From Alphaproteobacteria bacterium PA2 (lineage in GTDB: Bacteria > Pseudomonadota > Alphaproteobacteria > Caulobacterales > Caulobacteraceae), in the NCBI GenBank assembly GCA_002256425.1, contig NKIZ01000001.1, forward strand, positions 186,001-250,000: DNA of 64,000 bases, given 5' to 3'. The translations under genes and the position numbers were made by a program. Shown in pieces: positions 15,922 to 25,187 of this stretch (its first letter is position 1; each line of letters starts with the position of its first letter). The notes under the pieces were generated by a model. The model saw only the letters and a program-made list of their open reading frames with translations, searched no databases and had not been told where the DNA came from.

Positions 15922-16179
15922 ATGGCCCGTAAAGCCCCAGCCAAGTCCAGCCCCGCTTCCGCCACCACCGCCCCTGTCGGTCCGGCGCCCGAGATCGTCA
16001 ATGTGACTTCCCATCGGGTAGCCTGCGACGGCGTCGGCGGCGCCCTTGGTCATCCCAAGGTCTTTCTGGAACTGGGAACCGACGGCCAGGTGGACTGCCC
16101 CTATTGCGACCGCCGCTTTGTCCTGACGGCGAAATCCTCCCACGCCCCCGGCGTCTATGAGGACTCCCACGGGCACTAG
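15922..16179 (+). CDS. Zinc-finger (CHCC) domain protein
   Basis: An 85-residue protein whose last half holds a CHCC zinc site: Cys in RVACDG, His in ALGHPKVF, and both cysteines of DCPYCDRRF. The order resembles the small zinc protein family related to the NDUFS6 subunit of complex I, widespread in alphaproteobacteria. The N-terminal 25 residues are Ala/Pro/Ser-rich and likely disordered. It is divergent from the ABC gene and has an AGGAGAGAATGC leader before ATG. Confidence 0.82.
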   Translation: MARKAPAKSSPASATTAPVGPAPEIVNVTSHRVACDGVGGALGHPKVFLELGTDGQVDCPYCDRRFVLTAKSSHAPGVYEDSHGH

Positions 16180-16350
16180 GGTCTGAGGGCGCGGAACAGG
16201 GCCCGAACAAAATACCAGACCTTGTAGAAGGCCTCTCCCCCGGCGCCATTTCCAGCGGTTGGCGATTCGTTCGCCCCGATCGACGCACGGGGCTTGCCTT
16301 GCCTTGGGTCAGCCCCATTATCCCTGAGCAAAGCACCGGGAGAAGACGCC
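16180..16350. other. Intergenic region before the P450 gene
   Basis: This 171-bp gap has no gene I can support. A short reverse frame ending at 16176 encodes a basic aromatic tail but has no start codon nearby. The gap ends in a GGGAGA ribosome-binding site for the P450 gene. Confidence 0.4.
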
Positions 16351-17694
16351 ATGAAACTGATCAGTGATACTGTCGAAGTCGGGGGAGCCAAGGGCCCGGC
16401 CAACAAGCCCATCTATCCGGTATCCACCGTCGAGCTCTGGAACCCGGCGGCCTTCATCAAGGGTCCGCCCATGGAGGAATTCGCCCGGCTGCGCGCCACC
16501 TCGCCCGTGGCCTGGAATGACGAGCCCGAAGATCGCCCCGGCTTCTGGTCGGTGACCGGCTATGACGACGTCATGAAGGTCAATGCCGACTACGAGACCT
16601 TCTCCTCCCAGAGGGGCGGCATTCTCATGGGGACCCAGCGCTCGGAAATGCAGCTGGCCAGGGCCTCCATGGACGCCATGATCAATATGGACGCCCCTTT
16701 CCACATGCAGCTCCGCATGGAGCACATGCCCTATTTCACCCCGTCCTATCTGCGGGCCCTGACCCAGAAGGTCGAGGTTGAAACCACCCGCCTGCTGGAC
16801 GCCATGGCCGCCCAGGGTCGCTGTGATCTGGTGGCTGCCCTGTCTTCCCAGCTGCCCCTCTTCACCCTGTGTGAAATCCTCGGCGTGCCCGTGGAGGACC
16901 GTCCGAAGTTCCTCACCTGGATGCACTTCCTGGAAATGGCCAATTCCTTCGCCGCTGAGCGCAGCGGGTCCTCAGGGGGCATGGAGGGCGCCGCGGCAGA
17001 CCTGCCGCCTGAAGCCAAAATGTTCCTCGACGCCTTCCAGGCCGCCATTTCCGAAATGTTCGAATACGGCCGCCACATGCTGCACAAGCGCCGGCTGGAT
17101 CCGCAACAGGACCTGATGAGCGCCATCGCCCGGGCCCAGGTGGACGGGGCCCTGCTGGCCGATGAATACCTTGACGGCTCCTGGCTGCTGATCGTTTTCG
17201 CTGGCAATGACACCACCCGCAACACCATTTCCGGCGCCATGGAGCTGCTGACCCAGTTCCCGGACCAGAAGGCCAGGCTGATCGAGAGGCCCGAGCTCAT
17301 GCCCGGCGCGGTCAATGAGATCATCCGCATGGTCAGCCCGGTGATCTACATGCGCCGCACCGCCACCCGCGACACCGAGGTCGGCGGCCAGAAGATCGCC
17401 CAGGGCGAAAAGGTCATCATGTATTACGGCGCCGCCAACCGGGACCCGGCGGTCTTCGCCAATCCCGACCAGTTCGACATCGAGCGGGCCAATGCCGACA
17501 AGCACATCGCCTTCGGCTATGGCCCCCACACCTGCATCGGCAAACAGGTGGCCAAGCTGCAGCTCGAGGCGGTCTACCGCCAGATGCTGGCCCGGTTCCC
17601 TGACATCCGCCAGTCGGGCCCCAAGGACGTGGCGGCCAACAACTTCGTCTACGCCATCCGCTCCATGCCGGTGGAATTCACGGCGGTAAAATAA
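16351..17694 (+). CDS. Cytochrome P450
   Basis: A 448-residue soluble bacterial P450. The I-helix oxygen-binding motif is AGNDTTR near residue 288, the K-helix ExxR is present (NEIIRM), and the haem-binding loop is FGYGPHTCIG with Cys396 as thiolate ligand. It resembles the bacterial branch that hydroxylates terpenoid, steroid or fatty-acyl substrates, but no subfamily can be fixed. No ferredoxin or reductase gene is adjacent. ATG 16351 is chosen because GGGAGA precedes it; an in-frame ATG at 16294 would add 19 residues of poor character. Confidence 0.93.
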   Translation: MKLISDTVEVGGAKGPANKPIYPVSTVELWNPAAFIKGPPMEEFARLRATSPVAWNDEPEDRPGFWSVTGYDDVMKVNADYETFSSQRGGILMGTQRSEMQLARASMDAMINMDAPFHMQLRMEHMPYFTPSYLRALTQKVEVETTRLLDAMAAQGRCDLVAALSSQLPLFTLCEILGVPVEDRPKFLTWMHFLEMANSFAAERSGSSGGMEGAAADLPPEAKMFLDAFQAAISEMFEYGRHMLHKRRLDPQQDLMSAIARAQVDGALLADEYLDGSWLLIVFAGNDTTRNTISGAMELLTQFPDQKARLIERPELMPGAVNEIIRMVSPVIYMRRTATRDTEVGGQKIAQGEKVIMYYGAANRDPAVFANPDQFDIERANADKHIAFGYGPHTCIGKQVAKLQLEAVYRQMLARFPDIRQSGPKDVAANNFVYAIRSMPVEFTAVK

Positions 17695-17743
17695 GGCGTC
17701 GAAACAGGGGACAGGCGGGCTGAGGGCGGGCTATCCTGCCTTC

Positions 17744-20578
17744 ATGACCGACACGCCCGCTTCAGAAGCCGCCCCGATCCGCCTCTATCTGGTGGACGGG
17801 TCGGCCTTCATCTTCCGCGCCTTCCACGCCCTGCCGCCCCTGACCCGCAAGACCGACGGCCTGCCCATCGGCGCCGTTTCGGGCTTCTGCAACATGCTGT
17901 GGAAGCTGCTGGTGGACATGAAGGCCCAGACCGACGCCCCGACCCATCTGGCAGTGGTCTTCGACTATTCCGGAACCACCTTCCGCAACGAGCTCTACCC
18001 CCTCTACAAGGCCCACCGCCCCCCGGCGCCCGAAGACCTGATCCCGCAGTTTCCCCTGGTCCGGGACGCCACCCGGGCCTTCGGCGTCCATGCCATCGAA
18101 CTGCCCGGCTATGAGGCCGATGACCTGATCGCCGCCTATGCGGTCAAGGTGCGCGACATGGGCGGCGAGGTGATGATCGTCTCGTCGGACAAGGACCTGA
18201 TGCAGCTGGTGGGCGACCGGGTCTCCATGCTCGACACCATGAAGAATGTGAAGATCGGCCCCGAGCAGGTCTTCGAGAAGTTCGGCGTGGCGCCGGACAA
18301 GGTGGTGGAGGTCCAGGCCCTCTGCGGGGATTCCGCCGACAATGTGCCCGGCGCCCCGGGCATTGGCGTCAAGACCGCCGCCCTGCTGATCAACGAATAT
18401 GGCGATCTGGAAACCCTCCTGGCCCGGGCCTCGGAGATCAAGCAGGACAAGCGCCGCGAGACCCTGATCAACTTCGCCGACCAGATCCGCCTGTCCCGCC
18501 AGCTGGTCCAGCTGGACCTGGACACCCCCCTCCCCGCCGCCCTGGACGAACTGATCGTCGCCGATCCCGATCCGGTGGTCCTGGGAGACTTCCTCAATGA
18601 GATGGAATTGCGGTCCCTGAGCCGCCGGGTAGCCGGGGGCGGAACCCCCAGCCCCATCGCCCACACCATAGCCGGCGCCCACGGAGGCAAGTCGACGACG
18701 GAAGCCCAGCCGACCCCGGACCAGGTTCCCATCGACACCAGCGCCTATGCCTGTGTCCGCGACCTCGAGGCCCTGGACACCTGGATCGCCCGGGCCAAGG
18801 CCGCCGGAATCATCGCCTTCGATACCGAGACCGACGCCCTGTCTTCAGCCAATGCCGGCCTCTGCGGGGTGTCGCTCGCCGTCGGGCCCAGCCAGGCCTG
18901 CTACATCCCCCTGGGCCACGAACCCGAAGGGGGCCTGGCCTTCGACGCCCCGGCCGACCTGACCCAGATCCCGATCGCCGACGCCATGGCGCGGCTGAAG
19001 CCCCTGCTGGAGGATCCCTCCGTCCTCAAGGTGGCCCAGAACGCCAAGTACGACCTGGCCGTCCTGTCGCGCTACGGGATCGAGGTCTCGCCCATCGAAG
19101 ACACCATGCTGATCAGCTATGTGCTGGAGGCGGGCCTGCACAATCACGGCATGGACGAGCTGTCGAAGATCTGGCTGGGCCACGAGCCCATCAGTTTCAA
19201 GACCGTGGCCGGGACCGGCAAGGCCCAGAAGAGCTTCAAGCATGTGGCCCTGGACGCGGCCACCACCTATGCCGCCGAAGACGCCGATGTGACCTTGCGG
19301 CTCTATCACGTCCTGCGGCCCCGCCTGCAGCCCCAGGGTCTGGTCACCGTCTATGAAACCCTGGAACGCCCCCTGCCCGCGGTCCTGGCCCAGATGGAAA
19401 ACGCCGGCATCCGCGTCGACCCCGACCGCCTGCGCCAGCTGTCCCATGAGTTTTCCATGCGGATGACCGAGCTGGAGGCCCAGGCCCACGAACTGGCCGG
19501 CCACCCCTTCAACCTGGGCAGCCCCAAACAGGTGGGCGACGTCCTTTATGGCGAGATGGGCCTGAAGTCCAAGCGGACCACCGCCACAGGCGCTCAAGGG
19601 ACAGACGCCTCAGTGCTGGAAGACCTGGCCGCCGAGGGCCACGCCCTGCCCCGGGTCCTGCTGGACTGGCGCCAGCTGTCAAAGCTGAAGGGCACCTATA
19701 CCGACAATCTGGTGGCCGCCATCGCCCCCCGCACCGGCCGGATCCACACCTCCTACGCCATGGCCTCCACCACCACCGGGCGCCTGTCCTCCACCGATCC
19801 CAACCTGCAGAACATTCCGGTCCGCACCGAAGAGGGCCGCAAGATCCGCAAGGCCTTTGTGGCCGAGCCCGGCAAGGTGCTGATCAGCGCCGACTACAGC
19901 CAGATCGAGCTGCGCCTGCTGGCCCATATTGGCGACATCCCACAGCTGAAGAGCGCCTTCGCCCAGGGGCTGGACATCCACGCCTCGACGGCCTCGGAAA
20001 TGTTCGGAGTTCCCGTCGAGGGCATGCCCGCCGAGACGCGGCGCCGGGCCAAGGCCATCAATTTCGGCATTGTTTACGGCATTTCCGCCTTCGGTCTGGC
20101 CAACCAGCTGTCCATCCCGCAGGACGAGGCCGGGGCCTATATCAAGACCTATTTCGAACGCTTCCCCGGCATCCGGGCCTATATGGACGAGATCAAGGCC
20201 CAGGCCCGGACCCACGGCTATGTGACCACCATATTCGGCCGCAAGGTCCACATTCCGGCGGTCAATTCCAAGAGCCAGGCCGAGCGGGCATTTGGCGACC
20301 GGGCCGCCATCAACGCCCCCATCCAGGGCGCGGCCGCCGATGTGATCCGCCGGGCCATGATCCGCATGCCCGCCGCCCTCAAGGCCGCCGGTCTGTCAGC
20401 GCAGATGCTGCTGCAGGTCCACGACGAACTGGTCTTCGAAGCGCCGGAAGCCGAGGCCGAGGCCTTGATCAAGGTGGCCAGGCGGGTCATGGAGGGCGCC
20501 GCCGAACCGGCCGTGGCCCTGAGCGTGCCCCTGGTGGTGGAAGCCCGGGCTGCGGGGAACTGGGATGACGCCCACTAG
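17744..20578 (+). CDS. polA: DNA polymerase I
   Basis: A 944-residue polymerase with all three domains. The 5'-nuclease (1-~290) starts LYLVDGSAFIFRAFHALPPL and has YEADDLIA and SDKDLMQL; its helix-hairpin-helix is GAPGIGVKTAA. The proofreading domain (~330-530) keeps FDTETDAL, NAKYDLAVL and YAAEDADVTL, so 3'-5' exonuclease should be active. The polymerase domain has motif A SADYSQIELR, motif B RRRAKAINFGIVYG and motif C QVHDELVFE. It acts in gap filling, Okazaki fragment maturation and repair. It stands alone between the P450 and a convergent LprI-like gene, with only 3 bp between the stops. Confidence 0.98.
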   Translation: MTDTPASEAAPIRLYLVDGSAFIFRAFHALPPLTRKTDGLPIGAVSGFCNMLWKLLVDMKAQTDAPTHLAVVFDYSGTTFRNELYPLYKAHRPPAPEDLIPQFPLVRDATRAFGVHAIELPGYEADDLIAAYAVKVRDMGGEVMIVSSDKDLMQLVGDRVSMLDTMKNVKIGPEQVFEKFGVAPDKVVEVQALCGDSADNVPGAPGIGVKTAALLINEYGDLETLLARASEIKQDKRRETLINFADQIRLSRQLVQLDLDTPLPAALDELIVADPDPVVLGDFLNEMELRSLSRRVAGGGTPSPIAHTIAGAHGGKSTTEAQPTPDQVPIDTSAYACVRDLEALDTWIARAKAAGIIAFDTETDALSSANAGLCGVSLAVGPSQACYIPLGHEPEGGLAFDAPADLTQIPIADAMARLKPLLEDPSVLKVAQNAKYDLAVLSRYGIEVSPIEDTMLISYVLEAGLHNHGMDELSKIWLGHEPISFKTVAGTGKAQKSFKHVALDAATTYAAEDADVTLRLYHVLRPRLQPQGLVTVYETLERPLPAVLAQMENAGIRVDPDRLRQLSHEFSMRMTELEAQAHELAGHPFNLGSPKQVGDVLYGEMGLKSKRTTATGAQGTDASVLEDLAAEGHALPRVLLDWRQLSKLKGTYTDNLVAAIAPRTGRIHTSYAMASTTTGRLSSTDPNLQNIPVRTEEGRKIRKAFVAEPGKVLISADYSQIELRLLAHIGDIPQLKSAFAQGLDIHASTASEMFGVPVEGMPAETRRRAKAINFGIVYGISAFGLANQLSIPQDEAGAYIKTYFERFPGIRAYMDEIKAQARTHGYVTTIFGRKVHIPAVNSKSQAERAFGDRAAINAPIQGAAADVIRRAMIRMPAALKAAGLSAQMLLQVHDELVFEAPEAEAEALIKVARRVMEGAAEPAVALSVPLVVEARAAGNWDDAH

Positions 20579-20581
20579 GAC

Positions 20582-21640
20582 CTAGCTGCAGGCATGCCCT
20601 GACGCGAGGATCTGGTGCACAGACCCGAAGGCCGTGGCCTGCGCCTTTGCGGGCGGAAGGAGGCGATAGGTCTGGTAGTACTTGGCCAGTTCCGTCGTCG
20701 CTGCGGCAATAGCGTCGGGAGCAACGCCCTTCAGGCGCGGCGCAGGCCTGGTTCGAACCTTGCCTGACCCATCGGCCAGGCGGGCGGCTTCCACCTCGGC
20801 GTCAAAGGTCCGATATGCCGCAAACCGGATGGTGCCCTCACATTCCGGCCAGCCCTTGTAGATCTGCATGACCAGGGCCTCGAACTTCGGCAGGGGCGGC
20901 AGGGCGGCGACGCAATCCGTTCGCGGGATGAAATTGTCCAGGGTGCTGCCGAAGATCGGCTGGACGGTTTCCAGCAGGCCCGGACGGTTCAGGACTGCCT
21001 CGCAGGGCAGGGTCAACGGCCCGTCCAGATAGGCGCTGAGGATTTTCAGACCCATGGCGAACCGGTGATCGGATCCCAGCATGTCCTGCGCCTTGAGGAT
21101 CTTCTCGTCAGCCAGAATGCCCTGCCCATAACCCTGGGCTTCATCAGAGGCCATGCGATCGAAATAGGGCTTGAGCAGGCGAGTCAGATAGGCCGTTTCC
21201 GACGGCGTCCGCACATAGGTCCGGATGGCGCGATAGAGGGGGGCGGCCTTCGGGTCCAGCCTGTCCAGCACATCAAGCCCTGTGGGCGGATCAGACAGGA
21301 CTGTGGCCACGGCCAACTCGCGATTGCGGGCCTCATAGCGCGACCTCAGACAGTCCCGCACGGCTTTGGCGGCGACCTTTTCCGGGGTCAGGCAATCCTG
21401 CCTTTCCCTCGCCCAGGTCCGCTGGAAGCCCAGCTGGTTGGACGGCCCGCTGCGGAAGGCGCTGGTCTTCGCCTGAAAATAGAGCCGGCCCATCAGGCTG
21501 TCGGCCTCCGACAGCACCGGATCCCTGCAGATCTCGACCTCGATGGCCGCCCTGGCCAGGGCGCAGTCAAAGCTGGCGGCCTGGGCGCCCACGGCTTGAA
21601 GCAGCAGAAAGGCGAGGACGGCCATGAGGCGAAGTTTCAT
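20582..21640 (-). CDS. Exported protein with LprI-like (DUF1311) N-terminal domain
   Basis: A 352-residue protein with a signal peptide (cleavage near VGAQAAS). The first ~85 mature residues show the four-cysteine LprI-like pattern (FDCALARAAIEVEICRDP, then RQDCLTPEK and RDCLRSRYEARNREL). That domain is found in a mycobacterial lysozyme inhibitor and many secreted proteins. The remaining ~240 residues, with further cysteines, are not recognised. Likely periplasmic. Confidence 0.75.
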   Translation of the reverse strand: MKLRLMAVLAFLLLQAVGAQAASFDCALARAAIEVEICRDPVLSEADSLMGRLYFQAKTSAFRSGPSNQLGFQRTWARERQDCLTPEKVAAKAVRDCLRSRYEARNRELAVATVLSDPPTGLDVLDRLDPKAAPLYRAIRTYVRTPSETAYLTRLLKPYFDRMASDEAQGYGQGILADEKILKAQDMLGSDHRFAMGLKILSAYLDGPLTLPCEAVLNRPGLLETVQPIFGSTLDNFIPRTDCVAALPPLPKFEALVMQIYKGWPECEGTIRFAAYRTFDAEVEAARLADGSGKVRTRPAPRLKGVAPDAIAAATTELAKYYQTYRLLPPAKAQATAFGSVHQILASGHACS

Positions 21641-21774
21641 CGGGTGGGGTCTCCGCAGCGGGAATTCCGGACTAGCACAGGGATCACCTACGGATCACCC
21701 GTGATTTGCCCCTTGACCCGGCCCCTGGGTCCGCCCCGATAGGTATGACGGTCCGCAGATCAGAGGAGGCGTCC

Positions 21775-22788
21775 ATGTCCGCCAAATTCCTTCGTCCGTC
21801 CCAGGCCGCCCGGCGCCACGGGATTTCGCCCAAGGCCCTGAAGCTCTATGAGGCGCAGGGTCTGGTGACCCCGGGGCGAACCCCCGCCGGCTGGCGGGCC
21901 TATGGGCCTGATGACCTGGCGCGGGTCGCGGAAATCGCCGGTCTTCGGGGACTTGGCCTGAGCCTGCGACAGGTCGCCAGCGTCCTGGCCGGCGATCTGC
22001 GCGACCTTGAGGCCGCCCTGGCTGACCAGCAGACCAGACTTGAGGGCCAATCCAGAGTCCTGTCGGGACAGATCGCCCGGCTGGGCGAGATGCGGGCGGG
22101 TCTGGCCAGGGGGCAGGCGCCCTCCGTCCAGAGCCTGACAGATCTCGCAGGAAACAGCCGCGGCCCATCCCTGAAGGTCACCCTCACCCTGCCCTGGCCG
22201 TGGGACGGCGAGCGGTTTGACCTGACCGATATCCGGGCCCTGAACTTCATCATCGGCCCCCTTGGCAGCGGCAAGACCCGGCTGGCCCAGGCCCTGGCCA
22301 GGGCCATTCCCGGCGCCGTCTTTCTGGATCCTGACCGCACATCGCCCGGCGAAGCCGCCCTGGCCGCTGACCCCGCCTGGGCCATGGGGATCAAGGCCGG
22401 ACTGGACTGGCTGGCAGAGGACGGCGCAAGGCCATCAGACGCCCTCACCGCCCTGATCGCGGGCCTGGAAAACGTGGAAGCTTCGGCCATAGTCGTGGAC
22501 ATGGTGGAGCAGGGTCTGGATCACGCCAGCCAGGAGGCGGTGATCGCCTGGCTGAGACGGCGGGGCCCTGGCGCAACGCCCCTGTTCCTGATGACCCGGT
22601 CGAGCGCCATACTGGACCTGGCGGCCATGGGGCCCGACGAGACCCTGATCTACTGCCCGCCAAATCACAGCCCGCCCTTCCCGGTGACGCCCGTTCCCGG
22701 CGCCCATGGCTATGAGAGCGTCGCCGCCTGTCTGGGATCTCCGGCGGTGCGGGCGCGAACGGCGAACCGGCCGCCCATAGCGCCGTAG
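21775..22788 (+). CDS. MerR-family HTH fused to a P-loop ATPase domain
   Basis: A 338-residue fusion. Residues ~6-75 are a MerR winged helix (QAARRHGISPKALKLYEAQG, then GWRAYGPDDLARV), with a coiled coil to ~110. From ~155 a P-loop domain follows: LNFIIGPLGSGKTRLAQAL (Walker A), and a possible Walker B IVVDMVEQG. It has no ABC signature and no metal-binding cysteines of the usual MerR effector region. The architecture suggests a regulator that binds or hydrolyses a nucleotide. ATG 21775 follows AGAGGAGG. It precedes a possible operon of translation-quality and proteostasis genes, but the 36-bp gap does not prove co-transcription. Confidence 0.8.
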   Translation: MSAKFLRPSQAARRHGISPKALKLYEAQGLVTPGRTPAGWRAYGPDDLARVAEIAGLRGLGLSLRQVASVLAGDLRDLEAALADQQTRLEGQSRVLSGQIARLGEMRAGLARGQAPSVQSLTDLAGNSRGPSLKVTLTLPWPWDGERFDLTDIRALNFIIGPLGSGKTRLAQALARAIPGAVFLDPDRTSPGEAALAADPAWAMGIKAGLDWLAEDGARPSDALTALIAGLENVEASAIVVDMVEQGLDHASQEAVIAWLRRRGPGATPLFLMTRSSAILDLAAMGPDETLIYCPPNHSPPFPVTPVPGAHGYESVAACLGSPAVRARTANRPPIAP

Positions 22789-22824
22789 GCCTCCTCGCCA
22801 TCGACGGACCGCAGACTTGGCGTT

Positions 22825-23358
22825 ATGTCCCGGCCCATGAAGACCCGTGACGACATACTGTCCTTCCTGACCGGCCTGGGCGCCGCCCCTGTGACCACCG
22901 ACCATGAGGCGGTCTTCCATGTGGGCGAGGGCGAAGGGATCAAGGACGACATTCCCGGCGCCCACACCAAGAACCTGTTCCTGAAGGACGCCAAGGGCCG
23001 GATCTGGCTGATCTCGGCGAAAGACGACACGGTCATTGACCTGAAGCGACTGCACACGGTGATCGGCTCGGCCCGCCTGTCCTTCGGGTCGGCTGACCTG
23101 ATGGTCGAGGTGCTGGGGGTGACCCCCGGCTCGGTCACCGCCCTGGCCCTGATTAATGACGCCGACCGGCGGGTGACCTTTGTCCTGGACCAGGCCCTGG
23201 CCCTGGCGGATCAGGTGAATTTCCATCCCCTGACCAATACGGCCACCACCACCCTGACCCGGGAAGACTTCCGCAAATTCCTCGACGCCCTGCAGATTAC
23301 CCCCCTCGTAGTGGATTTTCCGGGCATGAAGCTGGATGAGGCCGCCTTCCAGCGTTGA
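22825..23358 (+). CDS. Prolyl-tRNA editing protein (ProX/YbaK family)
   Basis: A 177-residue trans-editing deacylase. Recognised by [26 protein letters not shown] (with the Lys that is conserved in the family), [23 protein letters not shown] and [11 protein letters not shown]. These freestanding proteins hydrolyse Ala- or Cys-tRNA mischarged onto tRNA-Pro. ATG 22837 (MKTRDD) is a possible alternative start. Confidence 0.9.
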   Translation: MSRPMKTRDDILSFLTGLGAAPVTTDHEAVFHVGEGEGIKDDIPGAHTKNLFLKDAKGRIWLISAKDDTVIDLKRLHTVIGSARLSFGSADLMVEVLGVTPGSVTALALINDADRRVTFVLDQALALADQVNFHPLTNTATTTLTREDFRKFLDALQITPLVVDFPGMKLDEAAFQR

Positions 23359-23412
23359 AGATCGGATCAATAGGGCCCATTTTGGCCTCAAGGATTTTCT
23401 GGAAGACCACTT

Positions 23413-24309
23413 ATGACCCTGATTGGTGAAACCTCCCCCAGCGCCGCCGCCGACCTGATAAAGGACGGCACGGACCAGGGCTTCATGGCCGATGTCATCG
23501 AGACCTCGAAGACCACCCCGGTCATTGTCGACTTCTGGGCGCCCTGGTGCGGCCCCTGCAAGCAGCTGGGCCCCGCCATTGAGCGCGCGGTCCAGGCCGC
23601 CAAGGGGAAGGTCAAGCTGGTCAAGATCGACATTGACCAGCACCCCCAGTTCGCCGGCCAGCTGCGGGTCCAATCCATCCCCGCCGTCTTCGCCTTTGTG
23701 GGCGGCCGTCCGGTGGACGCCTTCAATGGCGCCCTGCCCGAGAGCCAGGTGAAGGCCTTTGTGGAAAAGCTGGCGGCCATGGCCCCGGCCGATGCGGTGG
23801 ACGAGCTGCTGACCCTGGGCAAGGAGAGCCTGGATCAGGGCGATCTTGGCGGCGCAGCCCAGGCCTTCGCCCAGGTCCTGCAGGGTGATCCGGAAAACGT
23901 GAAGGCCCTGGGCGGCATGGCCCGGGTCTATCTGGAAAACGGCGACCCGGAACGGGCCCGGGAAATCGCCGACATGGCCCCGGCCGGCGCGAAGAACGCC
24001 GACCTGGACAGCGTGCGCGCAGCCCTGGCCCTGGCGGCCGAGGCCCCCTCGGATACCGCCGCCTTCGAGCAGAAGCTGGCGGCCGATCCCACAGACATGG
24101 AGGCCCGGTTCGAACTGGCCAAGGCCCTGGCCGGGCGCGGCCAGTGGCAGGGCGCCGCCGACCACCTGCTGACCCTGATCGAGCAGGACCGCACCTGGAA
24201 TGACGAGGCGGCGCGCAAGCAGCTCCTCACCGTGTTTGAAGCCGCGGGGCCGGCCTCGGAAGTCGCGCGGGCCGGCCGTCGCCGCCTCTCCTCCATCCTG
24301 TTTTCCTGA
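23413..24309 (+). CDS. Thioredoxin-TPR co-chaperone (CnoX/YbbN family)
   Basis: A 298-residue protein with an N-terminal thioredoxin domain (active site WCGPC in FWAPWCGPCKQLGP, about 45-58) and a C-terminal TPR region of about 150 residues. This architecture is CnoX/YbbN, a holdase working with GroEL. E. coli YbbN lacks the CxxC; here it is intact, so a redox activity is possible, as described for Caulobacter CnoX. The downstream Lon-N gene begins 1 bp after its stop codon, a common alphaproteobacterial pairing. Confidence 0.92.
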   Translation: MTLIGETSPSAAADLIKDGTDQGFMADVIETSKTTPVIVDFWAPWCGPCKQLGPAIERAVQAAKGKVKLVKIDIDQHPQFAGQLRVQSIPAVFAFVGGRPVDAFNGALPESQVKAFVEKLAAMAPADAVDELLTLGKESLDQGDLGGAAQAFAQVLQGDPENVKALGGMARVYLENGDPERAREIADMAPAGAKNADLDSVRAALALAAEAPSDTAAFEQKLAADPTDMEARFELAKALAGRGQWQGAADHLLTLIEQDRTWNDEAARKQLLTVFEAAGPASEVARAGRRRLSSILFS

Positions 24310-24310
24310 G

Positions 24311-24961
24311 ATGGGCGAGCGCGCAGTCGATCTGCCCCAGGTCATTCCCGTCTTCCCCCTGGACGGCGCCGTTCTGTTGCCCGGGGGCGAACTGCCCCTG
24401 CGGATATTCGAGCCGCGCTATCTCAACATGATTGACGACGCCATGGCCGGCGACCGGATCATCGGCATGGTCCAGACCGCCGGCGGGGAAAAATCCCGGC
24501 CGAACCTGGCCCATGTGGGCTGCGCCGGAAAGATCACCAGCTTCAATGAGGCCTCGGACGGCACCTATCTGATAACCCTCACCGGCCTCTGCCGCTTCGC
24601 CCTGGACGGCGAGCTGGCCGTACGCACCCCCTATCGCCAGGTCCGGGCCGCCTTCAGCCCCTTCGCCGTCGATCTGTCCGACGAGGACGATGGCGGCGAG
24701 GTCTTCGAGGACAGCCGTTTCGCCCGGGCCCTGAAGACCTATCTCCACCGCCAGAACCTCTCCATCGACTGGCAGAGCGCGGCGGTCGCACCCCTGGAGT
24801 CCCTGGTCAACAGTCTCGCCATGGGCCTGCCCTTTTCCCCTGCCGAAAAGCAGGCCCTGCTGGAGGCGGCCGACCTGACGGAACGCACGGAAATCCTCAC
24901 CACCCTGCTCGAGATCGACGCCCAGAACTGGGATGACGACTCGCCGACCACCTTGCAGTAG
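24311..24961 (+). CDS. Lon N-terminal (substrate-binding) domain protein
   Basis: A 216-residue protein consisting only of a Lon N domain: [29 protein letters not shown] near the start, then the beta-sheet region and a helical second half ([40 protein letters not shown]). There is no ATPase or protease part. Role uncertain, perhaps substrate recognition. The start ATG 24311 touches the previous stop (TGAGATG), implying translational coupling to the CnoX gene. Confidence 0.9.
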   Translation: MGERAVDLPQVIPVFPLDGAVLLPGGELPLRIFEPRYLNMIDDAMAGDRIIGMVQTAGGEKSRPNLAHVGCAGKITSFNEASDGTYLITLTGLCRFALDGELAVRTPYRQVRAAFSPFAVDLSDEDDGGEVFEDSRFARALKTYLHRQNLSIDWQSAAVAPLESLVNSLAMGLPFSPAEKQALLEAADLTERTEILTTLLEIDAQNWDDDSPTTLQ

Positions 24962-24971
24962 ACTTGACCCC

Positions 24972-25175
24972 ATGACCGATGACGCCCTGCCCGACATGAT
25001 GATGGACGAGATCGACCCCCGCCTGCTGGAGGTGCTGGTCTGTCCCGTGACCCACGGCCCCCTGGACTATGACCGGGCCCGCAGCGAGCTGGTCAGTAAG
25101 AAGGCCAAGCTGGCCTATCCCATCCGCGACGGCGTGCCGATCATGCTGCCGGAAGAGGCCCGCGACCTTTCCTGA
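24972..25175 (+). CDS. Trm112/YcaR family protein
   Basis: A 67-residue protein with the family core [14 protein letters not shown] (about 18-31), then [20 protein letters not shown]. In other organisms Trm112 activates partner methyltransferases. The bacterial form usually has this single CP motif rather than a full zinc ribbon. It lies 10 bp after the Lon-N gene and 12 bp before a SAM methyltransferase gene on the same strand. Confidence 0.9.
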   Translation: MTDDALPDMMMDEIDPRLLEVLVCPVTHGPLDYDRARSELVSKKAKLAYPIRDGVPIMLPEEARDLS

Positions 25176-25187
25176 CAGGAACCGCCC

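Noticed and set aside
16176..16300. A short reverse frame ending in an aromatic, basic peptide
   Set aside because: It looks like an amphipathic helix but has no start codon close by and no ribosome-binding site in the right place.
22435..24345. A 636-codon open frame antisense to the ProX and CnoX genes
   Set aside because: It spans several real genes on the other strand and reads as Gly/Gln/Arg-rich filler; an artefact of GC-rich codon use.
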